In this document: positions 1 through 9,713 of the stretch, in pieces
Numbering within the stretch: position 1 is the stretch's first letter
How the letters are laid out: every line of letters begins with the position of its first letter
Assembly: GCF_901709675.1 (NCBI RefSeq)
Contig: NC_051105.1
Coordinates: forward strand, 11,948,604-12,012,603
Reading direction: 5' to 3'
Length of the DNA: 64,000 bases
DNA from: Syngnathus acus
Taxonomy: Eukaryota > Chordata > Actinopteri > Syngnathiformes > Syngnathidae
The notes under the pieces: model-generated
What the model was told of the DNA's origin: nothing
The model's database searches: none
What the model saw: the letters and a program-made list of their open reading frames with translations, nothing else
Position numbers and translations under genes: made by a program

Positions 1-1545
1 AACATACCTGTGTCATTTTCAGGAGCTGTAGCCTCAGATAAGGCCAAAGAGTGGGTTAAAGCCATGGATGAGGAAATGCATTCACTTAAAGAAAACAACA
101 CATTTAGCTTGACCAATTTGCCAGAGGGCAAGAAAGCAGTGGGGGGTAGATGGGTGTATGCCATCAAAACAGATGTTGATGGATCTGAGAAGTACAAGGC
201 CCGATATGTTGCTAAGGGATATAGCCAAAAGATGGGTGTAGATTATGGGGAGACATTTTCTCCTACAGCTAACATGACCAGTGTTAGAGTTCTGATGCAG
301 AAAGCAGCGCAGGAGAAGTTGATTTTACACCAAATGGATGTGAAAACCGCATATTTAAACGCACCCATAGACTGTGAGATCTACATGGAACAACCAGAAG
401 GGTATGAGGAGAGATCTCAAACAGATAGGAAGTTAGTATGCAAAATTGAGAAGTCATTGTATGGGTTAAAACAATCAGGCAGAAATTGGAATAAGTTGTT
501 GCATGATCATTTGACAGAAAATTATTTTACCCAAAACCAAGCTGACCACTGTGTTTACACAAGAGAGACAGAACATGAGAAAGTCATTGTGATAATATGG
601 GTTGATGACCTATTAATTGCAGCAAGTAATAAAGAAGCTATGGAGGTCACAAAAGACATGCTGACAGCAAGGTTCAAAATGAAGGACTTGGGTAAACTGA
701 AAAATTTCTTGGGCATCGATTTTGAGCAAACCAGTAACTGTGTAACAATGTCTCAAGCTAAATATGTTGAGAAAATTTTAGATAGGTTTAATATGCAAGA
801 TTGCAAAGGTAGATCGACACCTTGTGAACAAAAACTGAACTACACAGATGATGCTACGTTACTGAGTGATGTTTCAATGTACAGAGAAGCAGTGGGTAGT
901 CTTATTTATTTAACTGTATGTACAAGACCTGACTTGAGTTTTATTGTAAGCAAACTGTCACAGTATTTTAATCAACCTACTGTTGAACATTTTTGTACAG
1001 TTAAACATGTGCTAAGATATTTAAAGGGTACTAGTGACAAGAAGTTATGCTACCAAATGAGTAAGGAAAACCTGGGTATACAAGCCTACAGTGATGCAAA
1101 CTGGGCTGGTGATGTAGATCGACGTAGTACAACTGGTTATTGTGTAACTCTATCTCAGGGTGGTACTTTAGTGTCATGGAAGACAAAAAGACAGCCAACT
1201 GTAGCACTGTCTACTTGTGAGGCAGAGTATATTGCTCTGGCTGCAACTATCCAAGAATGTCTATACCTCACACAACTGCTAGATGGTATTGATAAACATG
1301 TGTATATGCTACCTGTAGTGTTTGAAGACAACCAAGGCACGATTCCATTAGCAAAGAATCCTGTTAAAAGACAGCGATGCAAACATGTGGATATTAAATA
1401 CCACTTTATCAGGTCCAATGTTACCGAGGGTAAACTGTCTCTTGTGTACTGTCCAACTGAACATATGGTTGCGGACGTAATGACCAAGCCTGCAACAAAA
1501 TTTAAGTTGGCAAAATTTGCTGGATTTATGTTTGGGTCTAACTAA
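1..1545 (+). CDS. Ty1/copia Pol, C-terminal part (reverse transcriptase and RNase H), 5' cut by window edge
   Basis: The frame is open from the first base to TAA at 1543-1545, so this is the end of a longer polyprotein. Near the start is the copia RT entry region with KARYVAKGY, then FSPTA and the QMDVKTAYLNA block (catalytic Asp). The RT active site appears as WVDDLLIA near residue 200. RNase H follows with AYSDANWAGD, RRSTTGY, ALSTCEAEYIA and EDNQGT, and the tail HVADVMTKP-like block is the usual copia C-terminus. No stop or frameshift interrupts it, so the insertion is young or recently active. It copies element RNA into DNA in cytoplasmic particles. Integrase and Gag must lie to the left of the window. 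Family assignment is firm; the exact copia lineage is not resolved. Confidence 0.93.
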   Translation, partial: NIPVSFSGAVASDKAKEWVKAMDEEMHSLKENNTFSLTNLPEGKKAVGGRWVYAIKTDVDGSEKYKARYVAKGYSQKMGVDYGETFSPTANMTSVRVLMQKAAQEKLILHQMDVKTAYLNAPIDCEIYMEQPEGYEERSQTDRKLVCKIEKSLYGLKQSGRNWNKLLHDHLTENYFTQNQADHCVYTRETEHEKVIVIIWVDDLLIAASNKEAMEVTKDMLTARFKMKDLGKLKNFLGIDFEQTSNCVTMSQAKYVEKILDRFNMQDCKGRSTPCEQKLNYTDDATLLSDVSMYREAVGSLIYLTVCTRPDLSFIVSKLSQYFNQPTVEHFCTVKHVLRYLKGTSDKKLCYQMSKENLGIQAYSDANWAGDVDRRSTTGYCVTLSQGGTLVSWKTKRQPTVALSTCEAEYIALAATIQECLYLTQLLDGIDKHVYMLPVVFEDNQGTIPLAKNPVKRQRCKHVDIKYHFIRSNVTEGKLSLVYCPTEHMVADVMTKPATKFKLAKFAGFMFGSN

Positions 1546-1623
1546 AGGAAAATGGACTTGTTTTCTGACTAAAATGTCAATGTAATGTTTTCTTTAGGTT
1601 TATAATGTGAGAGCAAGTGGGGG

Positions 1624-1944
1624 TGTTGAGAGATGCTCTCAATTATACATTTTCCTATTATGTTTTGTCAGAATATGTTTAAATCGGGTTATTTTCTTAT
1701 GACAGCATCTTGAGTTAGTGTGATTGGAACCACCTGTGATGACCTGTTAAGTGGGCGTGTTTAATAAAAAGCCTTCCTGCATGCTGCACAGTTAGTCCCT
1801 ACAAGCTGTTGCCGCAGTAGTCGCAGTGAATGGTGTGCAAACAGAGTTGATCGTCCTCCTCGTCTTTCTTTCTTTTATTCCACTGAGTTTGGTGCGATTG
1901 TGTTCCTCACAATTACCTGCTGCTGTATGGCTACTCTGCCAACA
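1624..1944 (+). repeat. 3' LTR of the copia element
   Basis: A purine-rich tract (GAGAGCAAGTGGGGG, ending at 1623) sits directly before TGTTGAGAGATGC at 1624. The repeat ends ...CCAACA at 1944, giving the matching TGTTG...CAACA termini expected of an LTR. A polyadenylation signal AATAAA is present near 1761. The next bases, GAACG, resume a Rex3 sequence in mid-frame, which fixes the right boundary. The 5' LTR is outside the window, so identity between LTRs cannot be checked. Confidence 0.8.
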
Positions 1945-4134
1945 GAACGAATCCGACTTACTGCCGGAAATGCGGACCAAACTCTGGCATCGGTGATACA
2001 GGGACCGAACCGCCCTTATCAGTTGGCTCGGTACCCCGTACTCCCGAAGCACCCCCCACAGAACCTCCCGAGGGACACGGTCGAACGCCTTCTCCAAGTC
2101 CACAAAACACATGTGGACTGGTTGGGCGAACTCCCATGCACCCTCGAGGATCCTGCTGAGGGTGAAGAGCTGGTCCACTGTTCCACGGCCAGGACGAAAG
2201 CCACACTGTTCCTCCTGAATCCAAGGTTCGACCTCCCGACGGACCCTCCTCTCCAGCACCCCTGAATAGACCTTACCAGGGAGGCTGAGGAGTGTAATTC
2301 CCCTGTAATTGGAACACACCCTCCGGTCCCCCTTCTTAAAGAGGGGAACCACCACCCCAGTCTGCCAATCCAGAGGCACTGTTCCCGATGTCCACGCGAT
2401 GTTGTAGAGACGTGTCAGCCATGACAGCCCCACAACACCCAGAGCCCTTAAGAACTCCGGGCCGATCTCATCCACCCCCGGGGCCTTGCCACCGAGGAGT
2501 TTTTTAACTACCTCAGTGACTTCGACCCCAGAGATTGGAGAGTCCGCCTCAGAGTCCCCAGGCCCTGCTTCCACAATGGAAGGCGTGTAGGTGGAATTGA
2601 GGAGGTCTTCGAAGTATTCTCCCCACCGACACACGACGTCCCGAGTCGAGGTCAGCAGCACGCCATCTCCACTGTAAACAGTGTTGACGTTGCACTGCTT
2701 CCCCCTCCTGAGACGCCGGATGGTGGACCAGAATTTCCTCGAAGCTGTCCGGAAGTCATTCTCCATGGCCTCGCCAAACTCCTCCCACGCCCGGGTTTTT
2801 GCCTCAGCAACCGCCGAAGCCGCGTTCCGCTTGGCCATCCGGTACCTGTCAGCTGCCTCCGGAGTCCCGCAGGCCAAAACGGCCCGATAGGACTCCTTCT
2901 TCAGCTTGACGGCATCCCTTACCGCCGGTGTCCACCAGCGGGTTTGGGGATTGCCGCCACGACAGGCACCAATGACCTTACGGCCACAGCTCCGGTCGGC
3001 CGCCTCAACAATGGAGGCGCGGAACAAGGTCCACTCGGACTCAATGTCCCCCGCCTCCCCCGGGACGTGGGAAAAGCTCTGCCGGAGGTGGGAGTTGAAG
3101 CTCTTCCTGACAGGGGATTCCGCCAGACGTTCCCAGCAGACCCTCACAGAGCGTTTGGGTCTGCCAGGTCGGACCGGCATCTTCCCCCACCATCGGAGCC
3201 AACCCACCACCAGGTGGTGATCAGTTGACAGCTCCGCCCCTCTCTTCGCCCGAGTGTCCAAAACATGCGGCCGCAAATCCGATGACACGACTACAAAGTC
3301 GATCATCGAACTGCGGCCTAGGGTGTCCTGGTGCCAAGTGCCCACATGGACACCCTTATGTTTGAACATGGTGTTCATTATAGAAAATCCGTGTCGAGCA
3401 CAGAAGTCCAATAATAGAACACCGCTCGGGTTCAGATCGGGGGGGCCGTTCCTCCCAATCACGCCCTTCCAGGTCTCACTGTCATTGCCCACGTGAGCAT
3501 TGAAGTCACCCAGTAGAACGATGGAGTCCCCAGAAGGAGCGCTCTCCAGCACTTCCTCCAGGGACTCCAAGAAGGGCGGGTACTCTGAGCTGCCGTTTGG
3601 TGCATAGACACAAACAACAGTCAGGACCCGTCCCCCCACCCGAAGGCGGAGGGAGGCTACCCTCTCGTTCACCGGGGTGAACCCCAATGTGCAGGCGCCC
3701 AGCTGGGGGGCAATAAGTATACCCACACCTGCTCGACGCCTCTCACCGTGGGCAACTCCAGAGTGGAAGAGAGTCCAGCCCCTCTCGAGAGGGCTTGTAC
3801 TGGAACCCAAACTGTGCGTGGAGGCAAGTCCGACTATATCTAGTCGGAACTTTTCTGCCTCGCACACCAGCTCGGGCTCCTTTCCAGCCAGAGAGGTGAC
3901 ATTCCATGTCCCAAGAGCCAGCTTCTGCAGCCGGGGATCAGACCGCCAAGGTCCCTGCCTTTGGCCGCCGCCCAGCTTGCACTGCACCCACATTTCCTTT
4001 TCGGGCTGTGCCCGGCCGGGCCCCATGGGCGAAGGCCCGGCCACCAGACGCTCGCCTTCGAGCCCCGCCTCCAGGCCTGGCTCCAGAGGGGGGCCCCGGT
4101 GACCCGCGTCCGGGCGAGGGAAAACGAGATCCAT
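1945..4134 (-). pseudogene. Rex3 ORF: AP-like endonuclease plus N-terminal RT, interrupted
   Basis: One open frame reads from ATG at 4134 down to the copia junction at 1945 (about 730 codons). The endonuclease begins with [10 protein letters not shown] near residue 77, followed by [10 protein letters not shown] and STDHHLVVG (catalytic Asp/His). Next come a linker rich in Arg and Ala and RT motifs [46 protein letters not shown] and [11 protein letters not shown]. The polymerase FADD motif is absent because the copia element splits the ORF. The protein would nick target DNA and prime reverse transcription. The frame is undamaged up to the insertion, so copia landed in an element that was not yet decayed. 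Confidence 0.85.
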
Positions 4135-4312
4135 TTATTTTGTTCGTCATAAGGGGCTCGTGTGAGCCGTGCTTTGTCTGGCCCCTCACCTAGGACCCGT
4201 TTGCCATGGGTGACCCTACCAGGGGCATGAAGCCCCAGACAACATGGCTCCTAGGATCATAGGGGCACGCAAACCCCTCCACCACGATAAGGTGACGATT
4301 CACGGAGGGGTA
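1945..4312 (-). mobile_element. Rex3 (RTE-clade LINE), interrupted by the copia element
   Basis: The region is closely similar to the second Rex3 copy at 26055-29240. It contains the 5' leader (near 4200-4310), the endonuclease and the first part of the RT. At 1945 the Rex3 sequence stops abruptly at the copia LTR, at the position equivalent to about 27014 in the second copy. The missing RT palm with FADD, the C-terminus and the tail should therefore lie left of the copia element, outside the window. The right end gives way to unrelated sequence at about 4312. Confidence 0.88.
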
Positions 4313-4316
4313 GATT

Positions 4317-4765
4317 CACAAGTGCATACTTTTTTTTAATCCCAATTGTTTGACAGTTGGTATTGCAAATTGTTGAAGTCTATCAAGCAAAATCTGTTCT
4401 AAGAGTTTGAATACTATACAAGCCAAAGAAATCAGTCTATACTTATCTTTATTTATATTGTTAGAGGGAATGGACATGCAATTCAGTGCACGCATTTTGG
4501 GATCCAAATAAATCAGAACCTTGAGGAGCAGTTTTAGGAGATCATGCTTTTTTTTTTATCCCAATTGTTTGACAATTGGTACTGCAAATTGTTGAAGTCT
4601 ATTAAGCAAAATATGTTCTAAGAGTTTAAATACTATACAAGCCAAAGAAATCAGTCTATACTTATTGTTAGAGGGAATGGACAAGCAATTCAGTGCACGC
4701 ATTTTGGGATCCAAATAAATCAGACCCTTGAGGAGCAGCTTTAGGAGATCATGCGCAACACCAAC
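4317..4765 (-). pseudogene. LINE reverse-transcriptase fragment, tandemly duplicated
   Basis: Two copies of a roughly 215-bp segment lie head to tail; the motif CCCAATTGTTTGACA begins at 4341 and again at 4560. On the minus strand each encodes an RT-like piece with YRLISLACIVFKLLEQILL-type spacing (the RPISL...K..E..L..RL block). The second copy lacks about 12 bp in TCTTTATTTATATT. Each is bordered by a T-run. No other RT motif is nearby, so this is a relic. The LINE clade is not clear. Confidence 0.6.
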
Positions 4766-5178
4766 AGCGTGTGCAATTTGTTAGCATGAACAAGCAATTT
4801 AATTTTCATAATTCTAAGCAAGTTAAGAGAAGCTTTTTATTTAAAACATGTTTACACAAATGTTTTTCAGGAAGAAATCCAACCTATATTTTGTGTTAGT
4901 TATATTTTTCCTTAGTATTTCCCACATGCTCCCTCAAAAGTCTACTATCCAAAAGCTGAAGCAATAAACAACACATCTTTTGGTGCCCTAATACTTTTAT
5001 ACAGTACAGTGTATTAATGAAATGATCAGAAGAGTGTAAAAAGTGTTAAATATTTTGCAATACATTGTTAAGAAATTGTTTAAAATATTTGAAATATATT
5101 TTTAATACGAATTAGTCGAATTATCGAATAAATTCAAATTACTGTCTTTATTGAATTATGTATTAGTTTTAAATGAGT
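4766..5178. other. AT-rich unique DNA
   Basis: No open frame of note, no recognisable repeat. It has several AATATTT and TTAAAT runs and looks like old intergenic sequence. Confidence 0.5.
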
Positions 5179-5255
5179 ACAGTGTTCCATTGATTGTCGC
5201 AGGGGTTACGTTCCTGAACTAAGTGAAGTTGATTGATGACTAAGTTGATTGTGTT
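5179..5255 (+). mobile_element. Left-end fragment of a CAGT...TATCG pogo/Tigger-like element
   Basis: CAGTGTTCCATTGATTGTCG followed by CAGGGGTTACGTTCC resembles the terminal sequence of the element at 36278-37218 (right end reads ACTG next to GGTTCC-type sequence). Preceded by TA. Only the left terminus is present. Confidence 0.35.
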
Positions 5256-5267
5256 TCCCCTATATTA

Positions 5268-5849
5268 CCATATTTATTCTAATTATCGCCCAGGGCGATT
5301 GGGGGGTGGGCGATTAATAGAGAACACTTTTTGTCCGATCGCCAAGGGGCACTGAAATGGGCGATAATATGTATATTTTCCTTTTGTAGTATGCAATACC
5401 TGCATCTCACTGGTGTTCTTAACACTAGAACAGCGGCTGTTTTGATCTACCTCTAACAGCGAAGTGCGTCAATTGACGCTCCATCGATGCAACATGTTAC
5501 CGTCGCACATCACATGTTGCGCACGTCATGTTATCGCGATCGTCTTGTTCGAGCGCACGCCCCGATAACGTAATTGTGTGAGGATATTGTAGCGGAGTGA
5601 CGAGTGTAATTGTATCATCGTTTATGGAGAAAACCAATTTAAAAGGGACATTCGACGTGCTGTCAAATCAGTCATATTTAAACTTGCGCAATGACGTCGG
5701 CATGCGGTCGCGGAGGAAAACGTAAGTTTTGGGGGGGGATTTTTAGCAGTATGGGCGATAATTAGAGGTATCAATGTTTTTTATTTATGTCATCGCTAAC
5801 ACACACTGGGCGATTATTAGAATATGGGCGATAATTAGAATAAATACGG
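5268..5849. mobile_element. MITE with GGGCGATAATTAG-type terminal inverted repeats, TA target site
   Basis: The left end CCATATTTATTCTAATTATC is inverted at the right end as GATAATTAGAATAAATACGG, and both ends are flanked by TA. The motif GGGCGAT recurs at both subterminal zones. Length is 582 bp with no coding capacity. The TA duplication points to the Tc1/mariner-like or another TA-targeting group; the superfamily is not resolved. Confidence 0.65.
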
Positions 5850-5923
5850 TAATTGAACATGTTTTCTCATTTATGGTATGTTTTTTGTTATTTTGTTGTT
5901 TTTTATTATTAAATTTATTATTA

Positions 5924-6678
5924 CCGCATTTTTCGGACTAAAAGTCACTCCGAAATATTTGTCGCATCAGCCATAAAATGCACAATAAAGTGAAAAAAAC
6001 ATATAAGTCGCACCGGAGTATAAGTCGCATTTTGGGGGTAATTTATTTTACAAAATCCAACACCAAGAACAGACATAAACGAGCAACAACAGGCTAAACG
6101 ATAGGTATGCTAACGTGACATAAACACAAACGAAGAGCTGAGAACTGGCCTGACGTAACATTCAGAGTTATTCAAATAACTATAACATAAATAACACCTT
6201 TATCAAACCATCTGTGTCACTCCAAATCATTAAATCCATCGATCATCCTTTATGTAAACAATTTCGCGTGTGCGCCGCTGACGTCGGTTGCACTTCAAAT
6301 TATTCCACAGGCCCATATAACGATGTATAAATTATATATCAAATAACTATTATATAAACAACAATATTATCAAACCATCTGTGTCACTTCAAATCATTAA
6401 ATCCATCGATCGTCCTTTATGTAAACATTGCCGCATGTGCGCCGCGCCCCTGACGTCGTCAGTTGCAGTTCAAATTATTCCACAGACCCATATAACGATA
6501 TATAAATTATATATCAAATAACTGTTATATAAACAACAATATTATCAAACCATCTGTGTCACTCCAAATCATTAAATCCATCGATCGTCCTTTATGTAAT
6601 CAACGCCGCGTGTGCGCCGCGCCGCTGACGTCGGTTGCAGTTCAAATTATTCCACAGGCCCATATATCGATATATAAA
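5924..6678. mobile_element. CCGTATTTTTCGGAC-family TIR element, right end lost
   Basis: Starts after TA at 5922 with CCGCATTTTTCGGACTAAAA and then the AAGTCGCACCGGAGTATAAG motif, matching the complete copy at 37251-38400. The body holds three tandem units of about 167-175 bp (CAAACCATCTGTGTCAC at 6204, 6371, 6546), each with a TGACGTCG site (6279, 6451, 6626). The right end is replaced by a Tc1-like element at about 6680. No protein is encoded. Confidence 0.65.
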
Positions 6679-6679
6679 G

Positions 6680-7893
6680 TACAAACCGGATTCGGTAGAA
6701 GTTGGGAAATTGTGTAAAATGTAAATAAAACCAAATTACAACGATTTGGAGATCCTTCCCAACCCCTATTCAATTGAATACACTACAAAGAGGTCATATT
6801 TAATGTTCAAACTGATAAACTTAATTGTTTTTTGCCAAATAATAATTAACTTCGAACTTCACTTCTAGAAGTTGGTAAAGGTGGCACAAAATACAGAGAA
6901 AGCTGAGAAAAGCTCATCAAACACCTATTTGGAACATCCCACATGTGATCAGGCTAATTGGGTACCACGATTGGGTATAAAAGGAGCCTCCCCAAACATG
7001 CTCAGTCATTCACAAGCAAGGATGGGGCGAGGTTCACCACTTAGTTCACCAAATAGTTGAACAGTTTAAGAACAACTTTCCTTAAAGCAAAATAGCAAGG
7101 AATTTAGGGTTTTCAACATCTACTGTCCATAATATCATCAAAAGGTTCAGAGAATCTGGTGAAAATCACTACACGTAAGCGCCACGGCCGGAAACCAAGA
7201 CTGAACGACCGTGACCTTAGATCCCTCAGACGGCACTGCCTTGAAAACCGACATGAGTGTGTAAAGGATATCACCAAATGGGCTCAGGAAAACTTCAGAA
7301 AACCACTGTCAGTAAATACAGTTCATCACTACATCAGTAAGTGCGGGTTAAAACTCTACCATGCAAAGCAAAAGCCGTGAATGAACAACATCCAGAAACG
7401 CCGCCGAGTTCTCTGGGCCCGAGCTCATGTAAAATGACTGATGCACAATGAAAAAGTGTTTTGTGGTCTGATGAGTCCACTTTTCAAATTGTTTTTGGAA
7501 ACACTGGACGTTGTGTCCTCCGGACCAAAGAGGAGGCGGACCATCCGGACTGTTATCAACGCAAAGTTCAAAAGCCAACATCTGTGATGGTATGGGGGTG
7601 CATTAGTTCCCATCCCATAGGTGACTTACATTTCTGTGAAGGCAACATAAATGCTGAAAATTACATACAGATTTTGGAGCAACATATGCTGCAGTCCAAG
7701 CGACGTCTCTTTCATGGACGCCGCTGCTTATTTCAGCAAGATAATGCCAAGCCACATTCTGCACGTGTTACAACAGCATGGCTTTGAAGTAAAAGAGTCC
7801 AGGTTCTCCCCTGGCCCACTTGCAGTCCAGACCTGTCTCCCATTGAAAATGTGCGGCGCATTATGAAGCGTAAAATACGACAGGGAAGACCCC
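6680..7893 (+). mobile_element. Tc1-like transposon, right end lost
   Basis: Begins near ACAAACCGGATTCGGTAGAA, the terminus of a common fish Tc1-like family. It contains a decayed transposase and ends within the transposase C-terminal region at 7893, where the pogo-like MITE begins. Only the left inverted repeat is visible. Confidence 0.6.
7060..7893 (+). pseudogene. Tc1-like transposase (DD34E), degenerate
   Basis: An N-terminal helix-turn-helix segment (IARNLGFSTSTVHNII) lies at about 7097-7150. The next block runs 7159-7380. The catalytic part has SDEST (first Asp) near 7467, [16 protein letters not shown] (second Asp) near 7736, and SPDLSPIEN (Glu) near 7838. At least four lesions are visible: a stop near 7085, TAA near 7153, TGA near 7378 and TGA at about 7786, where CGA is expected from the family. 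A frame change lies between 7440 and 7465. It cannot make an active enzyme. Confidence 0.75.
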
Positions 7894-8681
7894 GGACTTC
7901 CGAATCATAAATTCCCATTACAAATAATGGGAAATAAATTAATCCGTTCCAAGCCAAAAATAAAACGCCTTTTTTAAGCATTTTTTCATTTGCGTATTTC
8001 TGTCCAATCGCGCAACTGCAGCGCACCGCCGAACGCGCAACCGTAGCGCGTCGCCGACCGCGCAACTGCACCGCGCTGGTCGCATTATTGTGACAGAGCC
8101 GTCGCTGAAATTTAGAAAATATTTTTCAAGTCCTGCTGTACTTTTCAAAATTTAAGTGGACATCAGTGCACAGGGAGCTTAATTTTGTCCGATCGCGCAA
8201 CTGCAGCGCACCGCCGAACGCGCAACCGTTGCGCGCCGCCGACCGCGCAACTGCACCGCGCTGATCGCATTATTGTGACAGAGCGGTTGCAAAAATTTAG
8301 AAAATATTTTTAAAGTCCTAATGTACTTTCCAAAATTTAAATGGACCTCAATGCGCAGGGAGCTTAATTTGGTCCGATCGCGCAACCACAGCGCGCCGGG
8401 CGCTCAGTGTCGCATTGCTTTAGGAGCGTCTTTGTGTTTTAGGATGGCTTTTTCTGCTCCCACTTGCTCCCTTTGGAGGCATGATTAGAGTTGATGCAAC
8501 CCTCAGAGTAACGAAAACGTAATAACGAACGGAGTCAGTTGACATGCGGGTCCTCTCGGCTCATCTCGCGAGGTTTGACAATCGAATTTCGTCTGACATC
8601 CGAAGCAAAAAAATCTCGAATTTTTTGTTCGAATACCGATTTGTTCGAGAACCGGGGCGTTCGAAAACAGAGGCTCCACTG
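7894..8681. mobile_element. CAGTGG...CCTCGG pogo/Tigger-like MITE, copy 1, left end lost
   Basis: The right terminus GAGGCTCCACTG at 8670-8681 is followed by TA. The body is collinear with the complete copy at 38429-39655. It contains two full and one partial tandem unit with an exact 185-bp period (GTCC[A/G]ATCGCGCAAC at 8002, 8187, 8372), rich in GCGCAACTGCAGCGC. The first roughly 75 bp are missing at the junction with the Tc1 relic. The CAGT...CCTCG end and TA target suggest the pogo/Tigger branch; no transposase is present. Confidence 0.6.
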
Positions 8682-8706
8682 TACTTGTATTTTTTTAGTC
8701 AGCCAT

Positions 8707-9713
8707 CAATTTCTCCCACTTAAAAGTAGGACAGAGGTCTGTAATTTTCATCATAGGTGCACTTCAAATGTAAGCGAGGTAGGATGTGAAAAAAAAATCT
8801 GGAAATACCATCTCAGGATTTTTATGGTGGAAAATAATTATTTGGTCAATAACAATATCAGGTCTAGGGCTCCATGCAAGATAACATTCCTGTGGGATCA
8901 AAATGACCATGAGAACAGTGAGCAAATATCCCAGAACTACACTGGAATGACCTGGAGAGACTTGGGATCCAAGTAACAAAGTTTACCATGAAGAACACCA
9001 ACACCAACAGGAAATCAAATCGTGCAGTGCCTGATGTGTCCAGGCCCATCTGAAGTTTGCTAGAGAGCATATGGATGATCCAGAAAAGGATTGGTAGAAT
9101 ATCATGTGGTCAGATGAAACCAAAATAGAACATTGTGTTTGGAGGAAGGAGAATTCTGAGTTGTATCCTAATGACACCATACCTACTGTATAGGATGGGT
9201 GTGAAAACATTGTGTAAGTGGCTGTTTGTCTGCAAGGGGGACAGGATGACTGGTCTGTGTTAAGGAAAGCATGAATTGGGCCCATGTAACATGAGATTTT
9301 GAGCCAAAATCTGGAGTGGCCTAACCAGTCTCCAGACTTCAACCCCAGAGAAAATCTGTGGAGGAAATTGAAAGCCTGTGTTGCCCAGCGACAGCCCCAA
9401 AACATCAATGCTCTCGAAGAGATCTGCATGATGGAATGGGCCAAATTACCAAATACAATGTGTGCAAATCTGGTGAAGACCTACAGGAAATGTTTGACCA
9501 CTCAGTGACAAAAGAATTCACAATAAAAAAGATCGAATTGAACTTCTGTTATTGACCAAATACTGATTTCCCACCATCAATTACAAAAGAAATCTTTAAA
9601 ATGGCCTAAAACGTAATTTTCAGGATTTTCCCCCACATTCTATCTCTTACGATTTCAATGTACCTATGGTGAAAATTACAGAGCTTGCTCATCCTTTTAA
9701 ATGGGAGAAATTG
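8707..9713 (+). mobile_element. Decayed Tc1-like transposon with long inverted repeats
   Basis: The left end CAATTTCTCCCACTTAAAAG and the right end CTTTTAAATGGGAGAAATTG are inverted copies. The repeat extends inward for roughly 100 bp (CTCTGTAATTTTCATCATAG on the left, its complement near 9665 on the right). Total length is about 1 kb, slightly short for an autonomous Tc1 element. Confidence 0.65.
8985..9510 (+). pseudogene. Tc1-like transposase relic
   Basis: The clearest piece is 9299-9508, with [20 protein letters not shown]: the SPD-NP-EN-W block that carries the catalytic Glu, followed by a C-terminal [13 protein letters not shown]-like helix. Upstream, short pieces such as WSDETK-like sequence near 9105 are separated by stops and frame changes, and the central QDN block is not recognisable. 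It lies inside the inverted repeats of 8707-9713. Confidence 0.65.

Noticed and set aside
1155-1487. Minus-strand frame opposite the copia RNase H
   Set aside because: Antisense shadow of a well-supported coding frame.
5189-5255. Possible separate gene promoter with GTTACGTTCC
   Set aside because: Better explained as the end of a pogo-like MITE.
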